64,000 bases of DNA, taken from WVXP01 sp964348095 (GTDB lineage Bacteria; Desulfobacterota; BSN033; WVXP01). Shown piece by piece: positions 1 through 9,468 of this stretch. The notes below the pieces were generated by a model. It was not told the DNA's origin and did no database searches. It saw only the letters and a program-made list of their open reading frames with translations. Location: contig CAYGBK010000129.1 in NCBI GenBank assembly GCA_964348095.1, positions 26,665-90,664 of the forward strand, in the 5' to 3' direction. Position 1 is the first letter of the stretch. Each line of letters begins with the position of its first letter. The position numbers and the translations under genes were made by a program.

Positions 1-76
1 AGGCCATAAATCCGTGGGCGCACTCGTGCATGACCACAGAAAAAAGAAGAACAGGGAGCCAGAGAATCCATTCCAT
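1..76 (-). CDS. Site-2 protease family (M50) zinc metalloprotease, N-terminal fragment
   Basis: Only the first 25 codons lie in the window; the gene runs off the left edge. Read on the minus strand from an ATG at 76, it starts with a hydrophobic helix followed by VVMHECAHGFMA. The HECAH is the HExxH zinc-binding and catalytic motif of M50 intramembrane proteases, which place it at the end of the first membrane helix, as here. A ribosome binding site (AGAAGG) lies about 7 bases upstream. Short M50 proteins of this type are common and their substrates usually unknown. The family call rests on this one motif plus the hydrophobic lead. Confidence 0.75.
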   Translation of the reverse strand, partial: MEWILWLPVLLFSVVMHECAHGFMA

Positions 77-176
77 CTTTCATCCTTCTTCGACAAAGGG
101 AAAGGGCCAACGGTGGACCGTCGCGTCAGCGTCTTATTTCTTCAAATATCCGTTATGATTGAGAGCAATTGCAATG

Positions 177-725
177 TCACCAGGCTTCTCGCTGCGCCGA
201 CCCGGAAAAAATCTCTTTTTCATGATTCAAAAGCCATTTTTTCCGTCGAAGCCCGCCGCCATACCCAACAAGGTCGCCCCGTGTTCCGATGACCCGATGG
301 CATGGGATGATAATTGAAATCGGGTTCCGAGCGTTAGCACCGCCCACTGGCCGCGCAGCCTGGCCATTTCCCAGATTTCTTGCTATTTGTTTATAGGACC
401 GGGTCTCCCCATAAGGGATTCGGAGAAGCTCGCGCCACACCCGTTTTTGGAATGTCGTCCCCTGGGGCGCCAATGTCAAATTGAATTTCTCCCGCTTGCC
501 CCTAAAATATTCATCAAGCTGAGATAGACACTCGAAGAGGATATCTGGACCGGAATCTCGCCAATTTTTGACGTCGCCACTGCAAAATCCTACCTCCACG
601 ATCGACGATTCACGCCCCAGGATTCTCACTGGGCCTAAAGGCGAGAGATAGCCAGTTCGAAAAGCGCCCGTCCATTGTCGGTCTCTCGAGGCATAGACAT
701 CCTCCCCCTCTTGATTCGAGCCCAT
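177..725 (-). CDS. ogt: Methylated-DNA--protein-cysteine methyltransferase
   Basis: Suicide DNA-repair protein that removes O6-alkyl groups from guanine by moving them to its own cysteine. The 182-residue protein has the complete active-site motif PCHRV with the acceptor C142, preceded by the DNA-binding segment around YGETRSYKQIA and the RPVGGANARNP loop, and followed by GYGGGLRRKKWLL. Length fits the Ogt/MGMT family (about 160-190). The ATG at 725 lies 10 bases after the stop of the UPF0182 gene, so the two are probably cotranscribed. No strong Shine-Dalgarno sequence is visible, so expression may depend on coupling to the upstream gene. Confidence 0.93.
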   Translation of the reverse strand: MGSNQEGEDVYASRDRQWTGAFRTGYLSPLGPVRILGRESSIVEVGFCSGDVKNWRDSGPDILFECLSQLDEYFRGKREKFNLTLAPQGTTFQKRVWRELLRIPYGETRSYKQIARNLGNGQAARPVGGANARNPISIIIPCHRVIGTRGDLVGYGGGLRRKKWLLNHEKEIFSGSAQREAW

Positions 726-735
726 CGCGGAGATA

Positions 736-3582
736 TTACCTCTCGGACGGAGTCACCTGACCTAATCGGGCCAGCTCCTCTAACATTTTCTCCATGTTGT
801 CGAGTGCCTCACCATAACCTCCCCAATCTCCGGCCTTCAAGTATTTCTGTGCAGCCCTGTATTGGTCGAGCACAGAAATAGCCAGGTCCTGGATCGATTT
901 CCCCTCCATTTTTTGCTCTGGTATGGCTGCCACGGAAGGTGCCGGGCCTTCGAAGATTGCAGCGAGGGCGTCAGCCAAGCTTTCTTTCATGACCACTTCG
1001 TTCCCATAAGCAACAATCACTCGCTTCAATTCCGGCAGGGCAATACTTGTCGTGGGTTTTGGTGGTCGGCTCATTGAAGTCCGGTCAATCCTACCTCTCG
1101 GTTCAGGCTGTTGCTCTGGTTCTTGGCTGGCCTGAAGGTAGACGGGTTCGACATAGAGGAAAGACTGCTCGACAGGAATTGCCATGAGATTCCCTCGAAT
1201 GACCCGGGAGCCCTTTTGTCCCCAGAGCGTCAACTCTCGTGAAATATCGGTCTGTTGGTCCACTCGCGCCTCCACCTGCATAGGACCGTACATGAGTTTG
1301 TCTTTTGGAAGCTTGTAAACCAAGAGATCCCCATAATTGGGGATGTCGCTTCGAGCAGCAAGCCACGCAATCATGTTCGCCTTCTTTGAGGGAGTGAAAG
1401 GCAACATGAGGAGGAACTCCTCGCGGCTCTCGCCCGGCAACTTTATGATGATGTAATACGGCTCCATTTTCTGCTGGGTGTCGGCGTACAATTCATTGGG
1501 AATCTGCCAAAGGTCTTCCTGGTTGTAAAAAACCTGGACGTCCTGCATATGGTAGGATTCGTACATGGCCGCTTGAAGATCGAACAAGTCTCTTGGATAA
1601 CGAATATGCCCTTTAAGATGGTCGGGCATTTCTGAAAAGGGTCGAAACAGATCCGGAAAGATCTCCATGAAACTCTGGATGATCGGATCGGTCTCGTCGA
1701 TCACATAAAGGCCTACCCGGCCCGTGTAGGCATTGACAACCCCCTTGACCGAGTTCCGGATGTAATTGATACCTAGACCGCGTCGGCCGGCCAATCTTGA
1801 GGAGTATGGATACATTGATGTTGTCGTATACCCATCTACCATCCAGTGGAGTTGGCCATCAGCGATGACCAGATAAGGGTCACGGTCAAAACGGAGGAAG
1901 GGGGCAATTCTTTTCACACGACTGTCAATACGTCGACTAAACATGATCCGACTTTCCGGTGTGAGATAACGGGTAAAAAAGATCTGTGGATTTCGAAAAT
2001 AGACTGCAAAGAGAAGCCTTCTCATGAAAGAATTGACGAGAACCCCGCCCTCTCCCTGATAGGTGGTATAAACATTGCTGTCTCCCTTAGGGTAGTCGAA
2101 CTCGGTTGTTTTTGTCCGTACGATCACGTAGTCTTCAGTCTTCTCACCGTAGTAAATCTCTGGTCGCTTGACGTCAATGCCCCGGCTCACAGGAGGGAGA
2201 TCCTTAATAAACAGGTTTGGGAGTCCTTCTCGGGTGACCTGGTTGACAGGATTCAGCGCCAGCCCATAGCCGTGTGTAAACTTGAGGTGCCTGTTGACCC
2301 ATGTTCGTGCCTGGAGAGGAAGCTTTTCCGCGGAAATTTCACGAGCCGACAACGTGACCTGCCTGTACTGACCCTCAAGAAAATAGCGGTCCACGTCGAT
2401 GCCTGAGAAATCATAGTAGAGCCGAATCGACTGAAGCTGATTATATGTCTCTTTTAGCGGACGTTCATCCCAGATCCGAATATTCTCAATGGTCATTCTG
2501 TTGTCAAGGAGGTCCGCCATAGTGAGATTCTCTCTAACGATAAAGTCCTTCTCTTGGATTCTGTCAAGGCCATAGGCTCGCCGAGTATTCTCGATGTTAT
2601 ATGCGATATAAGGACTTTCCATATCGAGTTCGTTTGGTTTCACTATTATTTTCTGCACGACAGAGGGAATGACAGAGCCAGCAATCACCATGGCTCCTAT
2701 TGTTCCTATTAGACCGACCACCAGAAGACCCCTTTTTTGGAGAAACAGGTTGATTCCCACCAGAATAGCGAAGGCGCCAAGAACGACCATGAGAATCTTA
2801 TACGCTATCAGCTGGACGTGAATATCTGTATAGCTCGCCCCAAAAGCCGGTCCTTTGGTAGAGTACATCAGCTGGTAAACCTTTAGCCAGTAACCCCAGA
2901 CGAGGAGAGCAATGATGCCTATTCCTATAATGGATAGGTGCTTGCTTGCATGTGGATCGAACCGCATTTTTGCGGCAGGCCGCGCGTCCTGGTCTTGGGC
3001 CTGGGTCGGGCCGATTTCCATATGGATGAGGTCTCCCCGGCTGTAAACCAGGAGAGCCACCATTCCTGAGAAGACTAGAAAACCCGTGAGCCACGATTTC
3101 AGAAAGAGGAAAAAGGGCAAAGAAAAGACATAGAAGGCAACGTCTCGAAGGAAAATCGGATCAACAATCCCAAACGATTTAGGATGAAAATACATCAGGA
3201 TCATACTCCACCGAGTAGAGGCAGCGCTGCCCACCATGACTGCAATTATGACGAGAAAAAGGCCGATGGCTCGGCTGACCGTCTTTTCACTGATGGGAAG
3301 GCCTTCGACTGAAATACCGCCCTGTCGCCCGATGGTGGGTTGCGTCTTTTTCACATAGAATCGTGCCACGTAGTAATTTATTCCCACAGCCAGGACGAAG
3401 ATCACCGCAGCAGTCAAACCGATAAGAATCTTTGAAAGCAGCAGGGTTACAAAAACCGATTCGAAGTTGAGGCTCTGAAACCAGAGCCAATCGGGATAGA
3501 TGGTCGATGCCGCCCAGCCGAGCCCGATGAGGGCGGCCACGACTAAAATGACAACTCTAAGCAATCCTGCATACCTCTTCAT
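736..3582 (-). CDS. UPF0182 family integral membrane protein
   Basis: A 948-residue protein of the UPF0182 (COG1615) family, whose biochemical role is unknown. About seven hydrophobic segments fill roughly the first 310 residues; the rest is a large, mostly polar domain with the family's aromatic-rich stretches (for example YYDFSGIDVDRY and FMRRLLFAVYFRNPQIFF). The C-terminus is acidic and rich in Leu, Glu and Ala, probably a coiled coil. The start at 3582 has AGGAGG 7 bases upstream. Length matches the family (about 900-1000). It is followed closely by ogt; no functional link is evident. Confidence 0.9.
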   Translation of the reverse strand: MKRYAGLLRVVILVVAALIGLGWAASTIYPDWLWFQSLNFESVFVTLLLSKILIGLTAAVIFVLAVGINYYVARFYVKKTQPTIGRQGGISVEGLPISEKTVSRAIGLFLVIIAVMVGSAASTRWSMILMYFHPKSFGIVDPIFLRDVAFYVFSLPFFLFLKSWLTGFLVFSGMVALLVYSRGDLIHMEIGPTQAQDQDARPAAKMRFDPHASKHLSIIGIGIIALLVWGYWLKVYQLMYSTKGPAFGASYTDIHVQLIAYKILMVVLGAFAILVGINLFLQKRGLLVVGLIGTIGAMVIAGSVIPSVVQKIIVKPNELDMESPYIAYNIENTRRAYGLDRIQEKDFIVRENLTMADLLDNRMTIENIRIWDERPLKETYNQLQSIRLYYDFSGIDVDRYFLEGQYRQVTLSAREISAEKLPLQARTWVNRHLKFTHGYGLALNPVNQVTREGLPNLFIKDLPPVSRGIDVKRPEIYYGEKTEDYVIVRTKTTEFDYPKGDSNVYTTYQGEGGVLVNSFMRRLLFAVYFRNPQIFFTRYLTPESRIMFSRRIDSRVKRIAPFLRFDRDPYLVIADGQLHWMVDGYTTTSMYPYSSRLAGRRGLGINYIRNSVKGVVNAYTGRVGLYVIDETDPIIQSFMEIFPDLFRPFSEMPDHLKGHIRYPRDLFDLQAAMYESYHMQDVQVFYNQEDLWQIPNELYADTQQKMEPYYIIIKLPGESREEFLLMLPFTPSKKANMIAWLAARSDIPNYGDLLVYKLPKDKLMYGPMQVEARVDQQTDISRELTLWGQKGSRVIRGNLMAIPVEQSFLYVEPVYLQASQEPEQQPEPRGRIDRTSMSRPPKPTTSIALPELKRVIVAYGNEVVMKESLADALAAIFEGPAPSVAAIPEQKMEGKSIQDLAISVLDQYRAAQKYLKAGDWGGYGEALDNMEKMLEELARLGQVTPSER

Positions 3583-3762
3583 TCCCTTGCCTCCTTTTTG
3601 ACCGCCAACCGTTTTGGGAAGTAACCAAGGCTGTGCTGTCCAGGAAAGGAAGATAGAAAAACCAATTCAGACACAGACCAACAGGAAAAACATCCGAGGG
3701 CGGATGTTGGGATTATACCCGGAACAGGTCTGTTTGACAACATAAACCGGTTCGGCGATTCC

Positions 3763-4083
3763 TCATCTGTCGTGCAGAGGAGTGCCGCAGTATGGACAGT
3801 ATGAGAAGTCTCGCTCGAGGACCCGGTTGCAACGATGGCATATTTCCCCGCCATGAGTTCCCTCTATCCAAAGGGCCTGGCCCGACTCAGTATTCACAGC
3901 CCCACAATTCTCACAGCTGAGGACGGGCTCACCCCGTCTGATGGGGATCACTGGGATAAAGAAAATACTCAGATACTGATCTACCCTCGTGAGATAAGCC
4001 TCGGGAGAGCCGCAGGAGGGACACCCTCGTGGATTATCGCTTAGTCGCCTAGTTTTCGGTTGAACTCCCGCAATAAAAATCAT
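3763..4083 (-). CDS. Small zinc-ribbon protein
   Basis: A 106-residue protein with two pairs of zinc ribbons. The first combines CPSCG (near residue 21) with CENCG (near 57); the second combines CHRC (near 83) with CPYCG (near 96). Between them is a hydrophobic stretch (LSIFFIPVIPIRRGEP), typical of small zinc-ribbon proteins that pair metal-binding knuckles with a beta-rich core. The ATG at 4083 has GGAGGA about 5 bases upstream. No catalytic residues are seen; nucleic-acid or protein binding is the usual guess for such proteins. It stands alone, separated by 180 bases from the UPF0182 gene downstream. Confidence 0.75.
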   Translation of the reverse strand: MIFIAGVQPKTRRLSDNPRGCPSCGSPEAYLTRVDQYLSIFFIPVIPIRRGEPVLSCENCGAVNTESGQALWIEGTHGGEICHRCNRVLERDFSYCPYCGTPLHDR

Positions 4084-4123
4084 AGAATCCTCCGAGAAAG
4101 ACTATTTATGGCAGAGGTGATCG

Positions 4124-4309
4124 ATGGCAAAAGACATATCGGGCAAAGTCATTCTGACAAAGGAGGAGATCGCCCATATCTATGGAGGAGGTACACTCTC
4201 TGTCAAAATCAAGGGGGAAGAGGCCGACGCATCTGTCGAGATCTCCTGCGTGGATGCTCTCCCCACAAAAGGAACCCGGATTCGATTCAAACAGGTCGAC
4301 GGGGAGTGA
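4124..4309 (+). CDS. Small hypothetical protein, 61 aa
   Basis: A short soluble protein with a polar N-terminus (KVILTKEEIAHIYGGGTLSV) and a beta-strand-like C-terminal half ending IRFKQVDGE. The start at 4124 has a purine-rich GCAGAGG about 9 bases upstream. I do not recognise a family. An overlapping 145-residue reading frame (4060-4497) has a composition unlike a folded protein and is rejected in favour of this one. The strand matches the downstream envelope cluster, but a 438-base gap and a promoter separate them. Confidence 0.5.
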   Translation: MAKDISGKVILTKEEIAHIYGGGTLSVKIKGEEADASVEISCVDALPTKGTRIRFKQVDGE

Positions 4310-4747
4310 AACGGGTCGACTCTCCTGATTCCTTACCACAGGTTACATGTGGAGAAAAGGCTCATCTCCGTGCCTCTTCATCCGGCGACGTCGGATTTCT
4401 TTCCATAACCACAGGCGTAAAGCCGTTTTTCAAAGAAAAAAAATCGCCCTTCCGACCCGACAGTCCAAGAGCCCCCCTCTCCGGCTCGATCGCCTGAATT
4501 CGAGAATAGCTGTGCAGTAAACTCTTCTGATGGGATCGCCCTGGGGTTGATTTCGACGGTAGGTCCTCTCCCTGCAGGGCCCGAATGTCCCGATGTCCGG
4601 TAGGAGGATACTGGCTTGACGAAATCCGACAAAAAGGTCATCGGCAACAAACCAGAGAGATCCCCTTTCGTCCTTTCCGATTCCTTTGACTCAGAACTCT
4701 CGACGATGTAGAATAGTGTATCATGGTCCGGAAGGGGGTGATTATCC
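4310..4747. other. Intergenic region, 438 bases
   Basis: No convincing gene on either strand. Reading frames here overlap the start of the next gene and have the composition of shadows. The only clear signal is the promoter at 4686-4714 for the downstream envelope cluster. Confidence 0.5.
4686..4714 (+). promoter_or_regulatory. Sigma70-type promoter for the LysM-like/TPR/VWA cluster
   Basis: A -35 box TTGACT (4686-4691) and a -10 box TAGAAT (4709-4714) are separated by exactly 17 bases. This gives a predicted start near 4721 and a leader of about 27 bases, with GGGGGTG as ribosome binding site 7 bases before the ATG at 4748. Confidence 0.6.
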
Positions 4748-5758
4748 ATGACCAAAAATAGAACGTCAGGACGTGTTCGATATCCAGTGTTTATCATTCT
4801 TCTTGTCATCGCTCTAATCGTTGGCTTCTTTTTTCTTTTTCGATCGAGATACGAAAAGAGAATCGAGACGCAACGGGTCGAGCAAGAAGCCGTGAAACGT
4901 ATCGAGGCGCTCACGGAAGGCCCAAAGGAACCTATCGACCTGGAACAGGCAGACAGCTTTGTGAGCCCAGAGACGGCTCTGTCCAAGAAAGACCGACAGA
5001 CCATCACCACGACGCCGAAGGCTCTTCTTGAGGATCAGACCATCGGAGCGGAATCGGAAATCAAGGTGCTCGTGGAGGAAGAGAAAACGATCATCACCAC
5101 ACCTCGTGAACTCATGAAGAACCGCACGATTCATCCTGATGCTCCCCTTCGCATCATCAGAGAAGACGGAAAGGTTGAGGAGACTACCACTCGGGAGCTT
5201 TTGGCTGATCAGTCGATAACACCAGATACGCCGATCAAGATCATCCTGACGGAAGAGAAGGTGGTTGTCACGACTCCATCTGAACTCCAGAAGACCGTTT
5301 CAAGTCTAGAGACTCCTGTGAAGGTCGTCGTGGAGAAGCCGAGCGAAATCGTTACGGTAGGTCAACTTCTTCCAGGCGAGGAGACCACTGAAGGAGACAC
5401 ATTTTACATCCACGCTGTAACCAGGCAGGATGTTCAGGGAATATGGGGGATCATTCAGCATGGCCTTATGGACCAGTTTCTTAAGGGAATTCCCGTCAGT
5501 GGTGAGGATCCCTCGGAGAAGCAAATCCTGACCCTTGAGATACCGGAGCTCGCCGATGAACCCGGTCCAGATGGGTACAGCTCCTATCTCGGAAAGGTTT
5601 TGGCTGAAAAGACAGGGGAATCGTATGTCTACAACCATACCAGTGGCCGCATGGGCAAAAACCCGGACTATATCGCGCCAGGCCAAGAGCTTGTGATCAG
5701 CAGGTTTTCAAGGGAGGAATTGGTGGAGATTTACAAGCACTATCGTCTGAGCCGCTGA
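4748..5758 (+). CDS. Membrane-anchored repeat protein with C-terminal LysM-like domain
   Basis: 336 residues. A single membrane helix (about 12-31) anchors the protein, followed by a charged helical stretch. Then come four tandem repeats of about 29 residues (85-113, 114-142, 143-171, 172-198), each carrying a TTPxEL-like start and a P-[IL]-[KR]-[VI]-[IL] strand near its end. The C-terminal part (about 216-325) ends in YNHTSGRMGKNPDYIAPGQE and resembles the second half of a LysM module (N-x-NPDxIxPGQxLxI), which suggests peptidoglycan binding. The repeats match no family I recognise. It is the first gene of a plus-strand set with the TPR and VWA genes, 35 bases before the next start. Confidence 0.7.
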   Translation: MTKNRTSGRVRYPVFIILLVIALIVGFFFLFRSRYEKRIETQRVEQEAVKRIEALTEGPKEPIDLEQADSFVSPETALSKKDRQTITTTPKALLEDQTIGAESEIKVLVEEEKTIITTPRELMKNRTIHPDAPLRIIREDGKVEETTTRELLADQSITPDTPIKIILTEEKVVVTTPSELQKTVSSLETPVKVVVEKPSEIVTVGQLLPGEETTEGDTFYIHAVTRQDVQGIWGIIQHGLMDQFLKGIPVSGEDPSEKQILTLEIPELADEPGPDGYSSYLGKVLAEKTGESYVYNHTSGRMGKNPDYIAPGQELVISRFSREELVEIYKHYRLSR

Positions 5759-5793
5759 TTCCATCTCTATTCCCAAGACCACGGGGGGGCCGA

Positions 5794-7725
5794 ATGAGGC
5801 TGAGCCGCAGTCTTTTTCTCTCTCTTTTGGTTGTCTCTCTTTGGTTCTCCTCCGGCCTGAATGGAGAGGAGAAGGCGAGTTTTTATGTCAACCTCGGCCT
5901 CAGCTATTACAAAATGGGAGAGTTCGAGAAGGCTGCGGAAAAATTCCGTAAAGCACTGGACCTCGATCCAAATTTCCCAGAGCTTGATAGCCTTCTGGGG
6001 TCAGCGCTTCTTCAAAAGGGAGAGATCGACGAGGCTATCAACGCTTATGAAAGGCAGCTCATCCATACACCCGATGTTGCTCGCTTCCATTTCAACCTTG
6101 GTCTGGCCTACCAGAGAAAAGGCCTTCACAATAAATCAATCACCCATTTCGAAAAAGCGGCTGAGTTGGATGACCGTCTCGTCGAGACCCACCGGGCCTT
6201 GGGGCTCATCTACATGGAAAAGGGGGACCTGCCTCGTGCTATTTCCGAGTTCAGCCAGGTCATCTCCCTCGATCCCTCTTCCTGGGAAGACCATTACAAC
6301 CTTGGCGTTGCTCTTTATCATCAGAAGAAATATGAAGACGCCGCCCTCTCCTATCAGCGGGCCCTTGGGTTGAATCCAGAGGCAACTGATCTCCACATCG
6401 CCTTGGGAAAAGCTTATGTCATGCTCAAAAAGGATGATCTTGCCTTAGAACATTACAGATCGGCTCTTGATGCCAAGCCACTGGATCCGGAGGTTCACTA
6501 TGATCTCGGCCTCCTGTACCACTCCCGAGGAGAGAAGAACATGGCCATGGCTGAATTCAGGATGGTGGTGAGGCAGGATCCAAACAATCTCAACGCCAAA
6601 ACAAAGCTCGCTGATATATTGGTCGAGGTCGGGCAATTGGAGGCTGCCATCGAGACTTATCGAGACGTGCTAAAAGTCCAGCCTCGGGCCGTCGACGCAC
6701 AAGTGGGTGCCGGCGTTGCCCTGACAGAGAAAGGCGACTACACTGCCGCCCTGGATCACCTCATGGCGGCGAAATCCTTGGATCCTAAGCGGGCGGACAC
6801 CCGATTCCATCTGGCACTCTGTTATGACCTGATGGGAGACTCCGGTAAGGCCGCTTCGGAATATGAAGAAGTTATCAAGCTCGACCCGAACAATCCAGAG
6901 GCCCACTTCAACCTTGGGATCATTCATGAGAGCCGCGGGCAAAAAGCAATGGCTGAGAATTCCTATCTGAGAGCCGTCGGTGCCAAGCCTGATTTCGCCG
7001 AAGCCCACAACAATCTCGGAAACCTTTACAGCGAAAAAGGTCAGATTCAGGATGCCCTCCGCTCTTACGAGCAGGCTGTCGAACTAAAAGCTGATTTTGT
7101 GCAGGCCTTGAACAATATGGCGGTGATCTACCAGCGCATGGAGTCCTATGACAAAGCGCTGGAGCTTTTCAAAAGAGTTGTCGAGCTAGACCCCGGTTTT
7201 TTGAGGGGATATCACAACATGGCGATTGTTTTGCAAGCATTGAAACGGAATTCCGAAGCCGCTGATGCTTACAGGAAGGCTCTCGAAGTCGATCCCAATC
7301 ATAGCGAGACCTACCAGGGCCTGGGTATGCTTCTGCAAAGTGAGGGGGAAATCGAGGAGGCAACAGATATCTATCGTAGAGCGGTTAAGGTCAACCCCAA
7401 CGACGTGCGTGCACGATTCAAACTCGCCGAAGTCCTCACGTCTCAGAATCGAGATGAGGAATCCATCCGGGAATACGAGGCCATTCTTGCCATAGATCCC
7501 AAGAATGTCGAAACCTTGAACAATCTCGGTGTTCTTCATTTCAGGAAGAAATCCTATGACGACGCACTTCGGTACCTGCTGAGGGCTGTGGACATCGATC
7601 CCAGTCGTGACTATACGCACAACAACCTCGGCATGGTTTACGCCGAAATGGGAATGCACGAAAAGGCCAGGAGTGAATATGAGAAGGCGATCGCCGTCTC
7701 CGGGGAGAGTTCGGTAGCTCGGTAG
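5794..7725 (+). CDS. Exported protein made of 18 tandem TPR repeats
   Basis: 643 residues: an N-terminal signal peptide (hydrophobic core about 7-18, likely cleaved near SSGLNG) followed by 18 gapless 34-residue tetratricopeptide repeats that fill the rest of the chain. Each repeat shows the TPR consensus (for example HYNLGVALYHQKKYEDAALS; LDP or similar at the end). There is no other domain, so the protein should form a long superhelical scaffold for protein-protein contacts in the periplasm or on the outer membrane. The ATG at 5794 follows a GGGGGGG ribosome binding site. It lies 35 bases after the LysM-like gene and 18 bases before the VWA gene, arguing for one operon. Confidence 0.85.
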   Translation: MRLSRSLFLSLLVVSLWFSSGLNGEEKASFYVNLGLSYYKMGEFEKAAEKFRKALDLDPNFPELDSLLGSALLQKGEIDEAINAYERQLIHTPDVARFHFNLGLAYQRKGLHNKSITHFEKAAELDDRLVETHRALGLIYMEKGDLPRAISEFSQVISLDPSSWEDHYNLGVALYHQKKYEDAALSYQRALGLNPEATDLHIALGKAYVMLKKDDLALEHYRSALDAKPLDPEVHYDLGLLYHSRGEKNMAMAEFRMVVRQDPNNLNAKTKLADILVEVGQLEAAIETYRDVLKVQPRAVDAQVGAGVALTEKGDYTAALDHLMAAKSLDPKRADTRFHLALCYDLMGDSGKAASEYEEVIKLDPNNPEAHFNLGIIHESRGQKAMAENSYLRAVGAKPDFAEAHNNLGNLYSEKGQIQDALRSYEQAVELKADFVQALNNMAVIYQRMESYDKALELFKRVVELDPGFLRGYHNMAIVLQALKRNSEAADAYRKALEVDPNHSETYQGLGMLLQSEGEIEEATDIYRRAVKVNPNDVRARFKLAEVLTSQNRDEESIREYEAILAIDPKNVETLNNLGVLHFRKKSYDDALRYLLRAVDIDPSRDYTHNNLGMVYAEMGMHEKARSEYEKAIAVSGESSVAR

Positions 7726-7743
7726 CGTCGATCTGGAGGATTC

Positions 7744-9123
7744 GTGAAAAGAAGGAAACGAATCAAGTTTATACTCTTCTCTTTCCTCATTCACCTTGGG
7801 ATTCTGAGGGGGATCGATGTATTCCTCATCCCCGTCCCGGGCCCCCCGGAGGAGCCTGCGGTCATTCCGGTAGAGACGATCTTTCTTGAAGAAGAGGAAG
7901 GGAAAAAGGGGCATTTGGGTGAGTTGCCCCCCCTAACAAGCGGAACACCGAAAGGCGCATTAATTGCGAAATCTCTTAAGGCAGTGGGTACCCCCGGGCC
8001 CAACCCGCTTGAAGACCTCCCGGGGCCCGTTCCAAAGCAAGGCGCCTTTAATCCGAGCCAAAATGTGGAGGAAATCCCCACCCCTGGTGTTCTCCCACCA
8101 GGAGAGAAAGGAAAAGAGGTCGAGAGCAGGAGAATCGTATCCCCGTCCATGAATCCGCTGCCGCAGCTTCCAGCAATACCGCCCGTCGTATCGGATCAAC
8201 CCCCTGTGCTCCAAGCAGAAAAACCCAAAGTCCTGACTCAGGCCGAGGAAGGGGGCATTCCAACATATTCAATGACACTGGAAAAAACACGGGCTCCCCT
8301 GGGAAGAAGCCGGAAACATCCCGAGTTTATCTCAGACCTTGCCCCCATTCCTACTGTAGAATCGCCTGTCCTTCCCGAAGAATCCGAAATGGTTTTGGCC
8401 CGCCAGGGAGGTCCTGAACCTGACACGAGTACCCTACCCTCTCTGACGTTCTCGGAGGTTTCGAAACAAGCTCGTCACAGTGTTGGGGAGAGGCGATCTT
8501 ACAAACCTTTCACAGAAAAGATGACTGCTTTCGAACCCCTTTTGGGATTGGTTGAGCGGCAGGGACCGCTCATGGGGATTGAAGAGGGTTTTTCACTGGT
8601 TCTCGTCATCGATACGAGCGGTTCGGTGAAAGGTCCGCCCCTTGAAGGTATCAAGAAGTCGGCCACGGAGTTCGTGAGCCTTCTTCGCGATGTGGATCGG
8701 TGTGCTGTCATGACGTTCAACGACGAAACAAACCCGGTCCGTCAATTCACTTCAAACAAAAATCGGTTGAAGCGAGAGATCTCAAAGCTCGAGGTTGAGG
8801 GCAGAAACACCGTGCTCTTTGATGCCTTGAACGAGGCGTTTCTTCTTCTGGAGAGGGAAGGAGACAAACGGCGGTTTGTGGTGCTTTTCTCTGATGGAAA
8901 AGATGAGGGAAGCAGCTCAACCCTTGATGACGTGATTGACAGGGCTCGAAAATTCAACGTATCCGTGTTTTCCGTGGGGTATTCCCGGATCGAAAAAAAC
9001 TACCTTCAAAACCTGGAGAGCATATCCCTCGAGACAGGGGGGATCTTCACTGAAGCGCCTCAATTCCGAGAACTCGTTGAGCTCTTTCGGACTGCCAGAA
9101 AGCCGAAGAAGAAAAAGGGTTAA
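7744..9123 (+). CDS. VWA domain protein with TonB-like N-terminal anchor
   Basis: 459 residues from a GTG start (GGAGG just upstream). A single N-terminal helix (about 8-25, FILFSFLIHLGIL) resembles TonB/GltG anchors and is followed by a long proline-rich linker (about 35-265), as in proteins that span the periplasm. The C-terminal von Willebrand factor A domain (about 280-455) has a full MIDAS metal site: DTSGS (290-294), the Thr in GRNTVLFDAL, and the Asp of FSDGKDEG. Metal-dependent protein binding is therefore likely. It is the last gene of the LysM-like/TPR/VWA set. Confidence 0.8.
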   Translation: MKRRKRIKFILFSFLIHLGILRGIDVFLIPVPGPPEEPAVIPVETIFLEEEEGKKGHLGELPPLTSGTPKGALIAKSLKAVGTPGPNPLEDLPGPVPKQGAFNPSQNVEEIPTPGVLPPGEKGKEVESRRIVSPSMNPLPQLPAIPPVVSDQPPVLQAEKPKVLTQAEEGGIPTYSMTLEKTRAPLGRSRKHPEFISDLAPIPTVESPVLPEESEMVLARQGGPEPDTSTLPSLTFSEVSKQARHSVGERRSYKPFTEKMTAFEPLLGLVERQGPLMGIEEGFSLVLVIDTSGSVKGPPLEGIKKSATEFVSLLRDVDRCAVMTFNDETNPVRQFTSNKNRLKREISKLEVEGRNTVLFDALNEAFLLLEREGDKRRFVVLFSDGKDEGSSSTLDDVIDRARKFNVSVFSVGYSRIEKNYLQNLESISLETGGIFTEAPQFRELVELFRTARKPKKKKG

Positions 9124-9468
9124 CCCTCTCCACCGGTGCCGATTCTGCAAGATACAGCGGATTGACATCCCTCACGACGGCTCTTACCACTGAAATAAAC
9201 ACTCTTCTAATCATTTCCTCGAACCGTTTTATTCTGAGATAAATGAATGACCTCACCAGGACTATGGGGCTGACAAAACGTCGTGGAGAATCGGAACTTG
9301 AGGTCCCATTCGCCAATGGAGTGACATCGATAAAACCGACCTGGTAATATAACCCGCAAAGCTGGCGTTGATAGATGGAAAAGACTGCCGATGGATGGCG
9401 AACGGCACCCACGAGTTGGTTCAGACGTCCCTCTCAAAAAGGAACGGTTACAATTAAGAAACACGGCA

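Noticed and set aside
1846..2406. 186-residue plus-strand frame inside the UPF0182 gene
   Set aside because: Shadow of the minus-strand gene; no domain and no ribosome binding site.
4378..5010. 210-residue minus-strand frame
   Set aside because: Overlaps the promoter and start of the LysM-like gene and has shadow-like composition.
9116..9127. Perfect palindrome AGGGTTAACCCT over the VWA stop codon
   Set aside because: Only 12 bases without loop or T-run; chance or local site, not a terminator.
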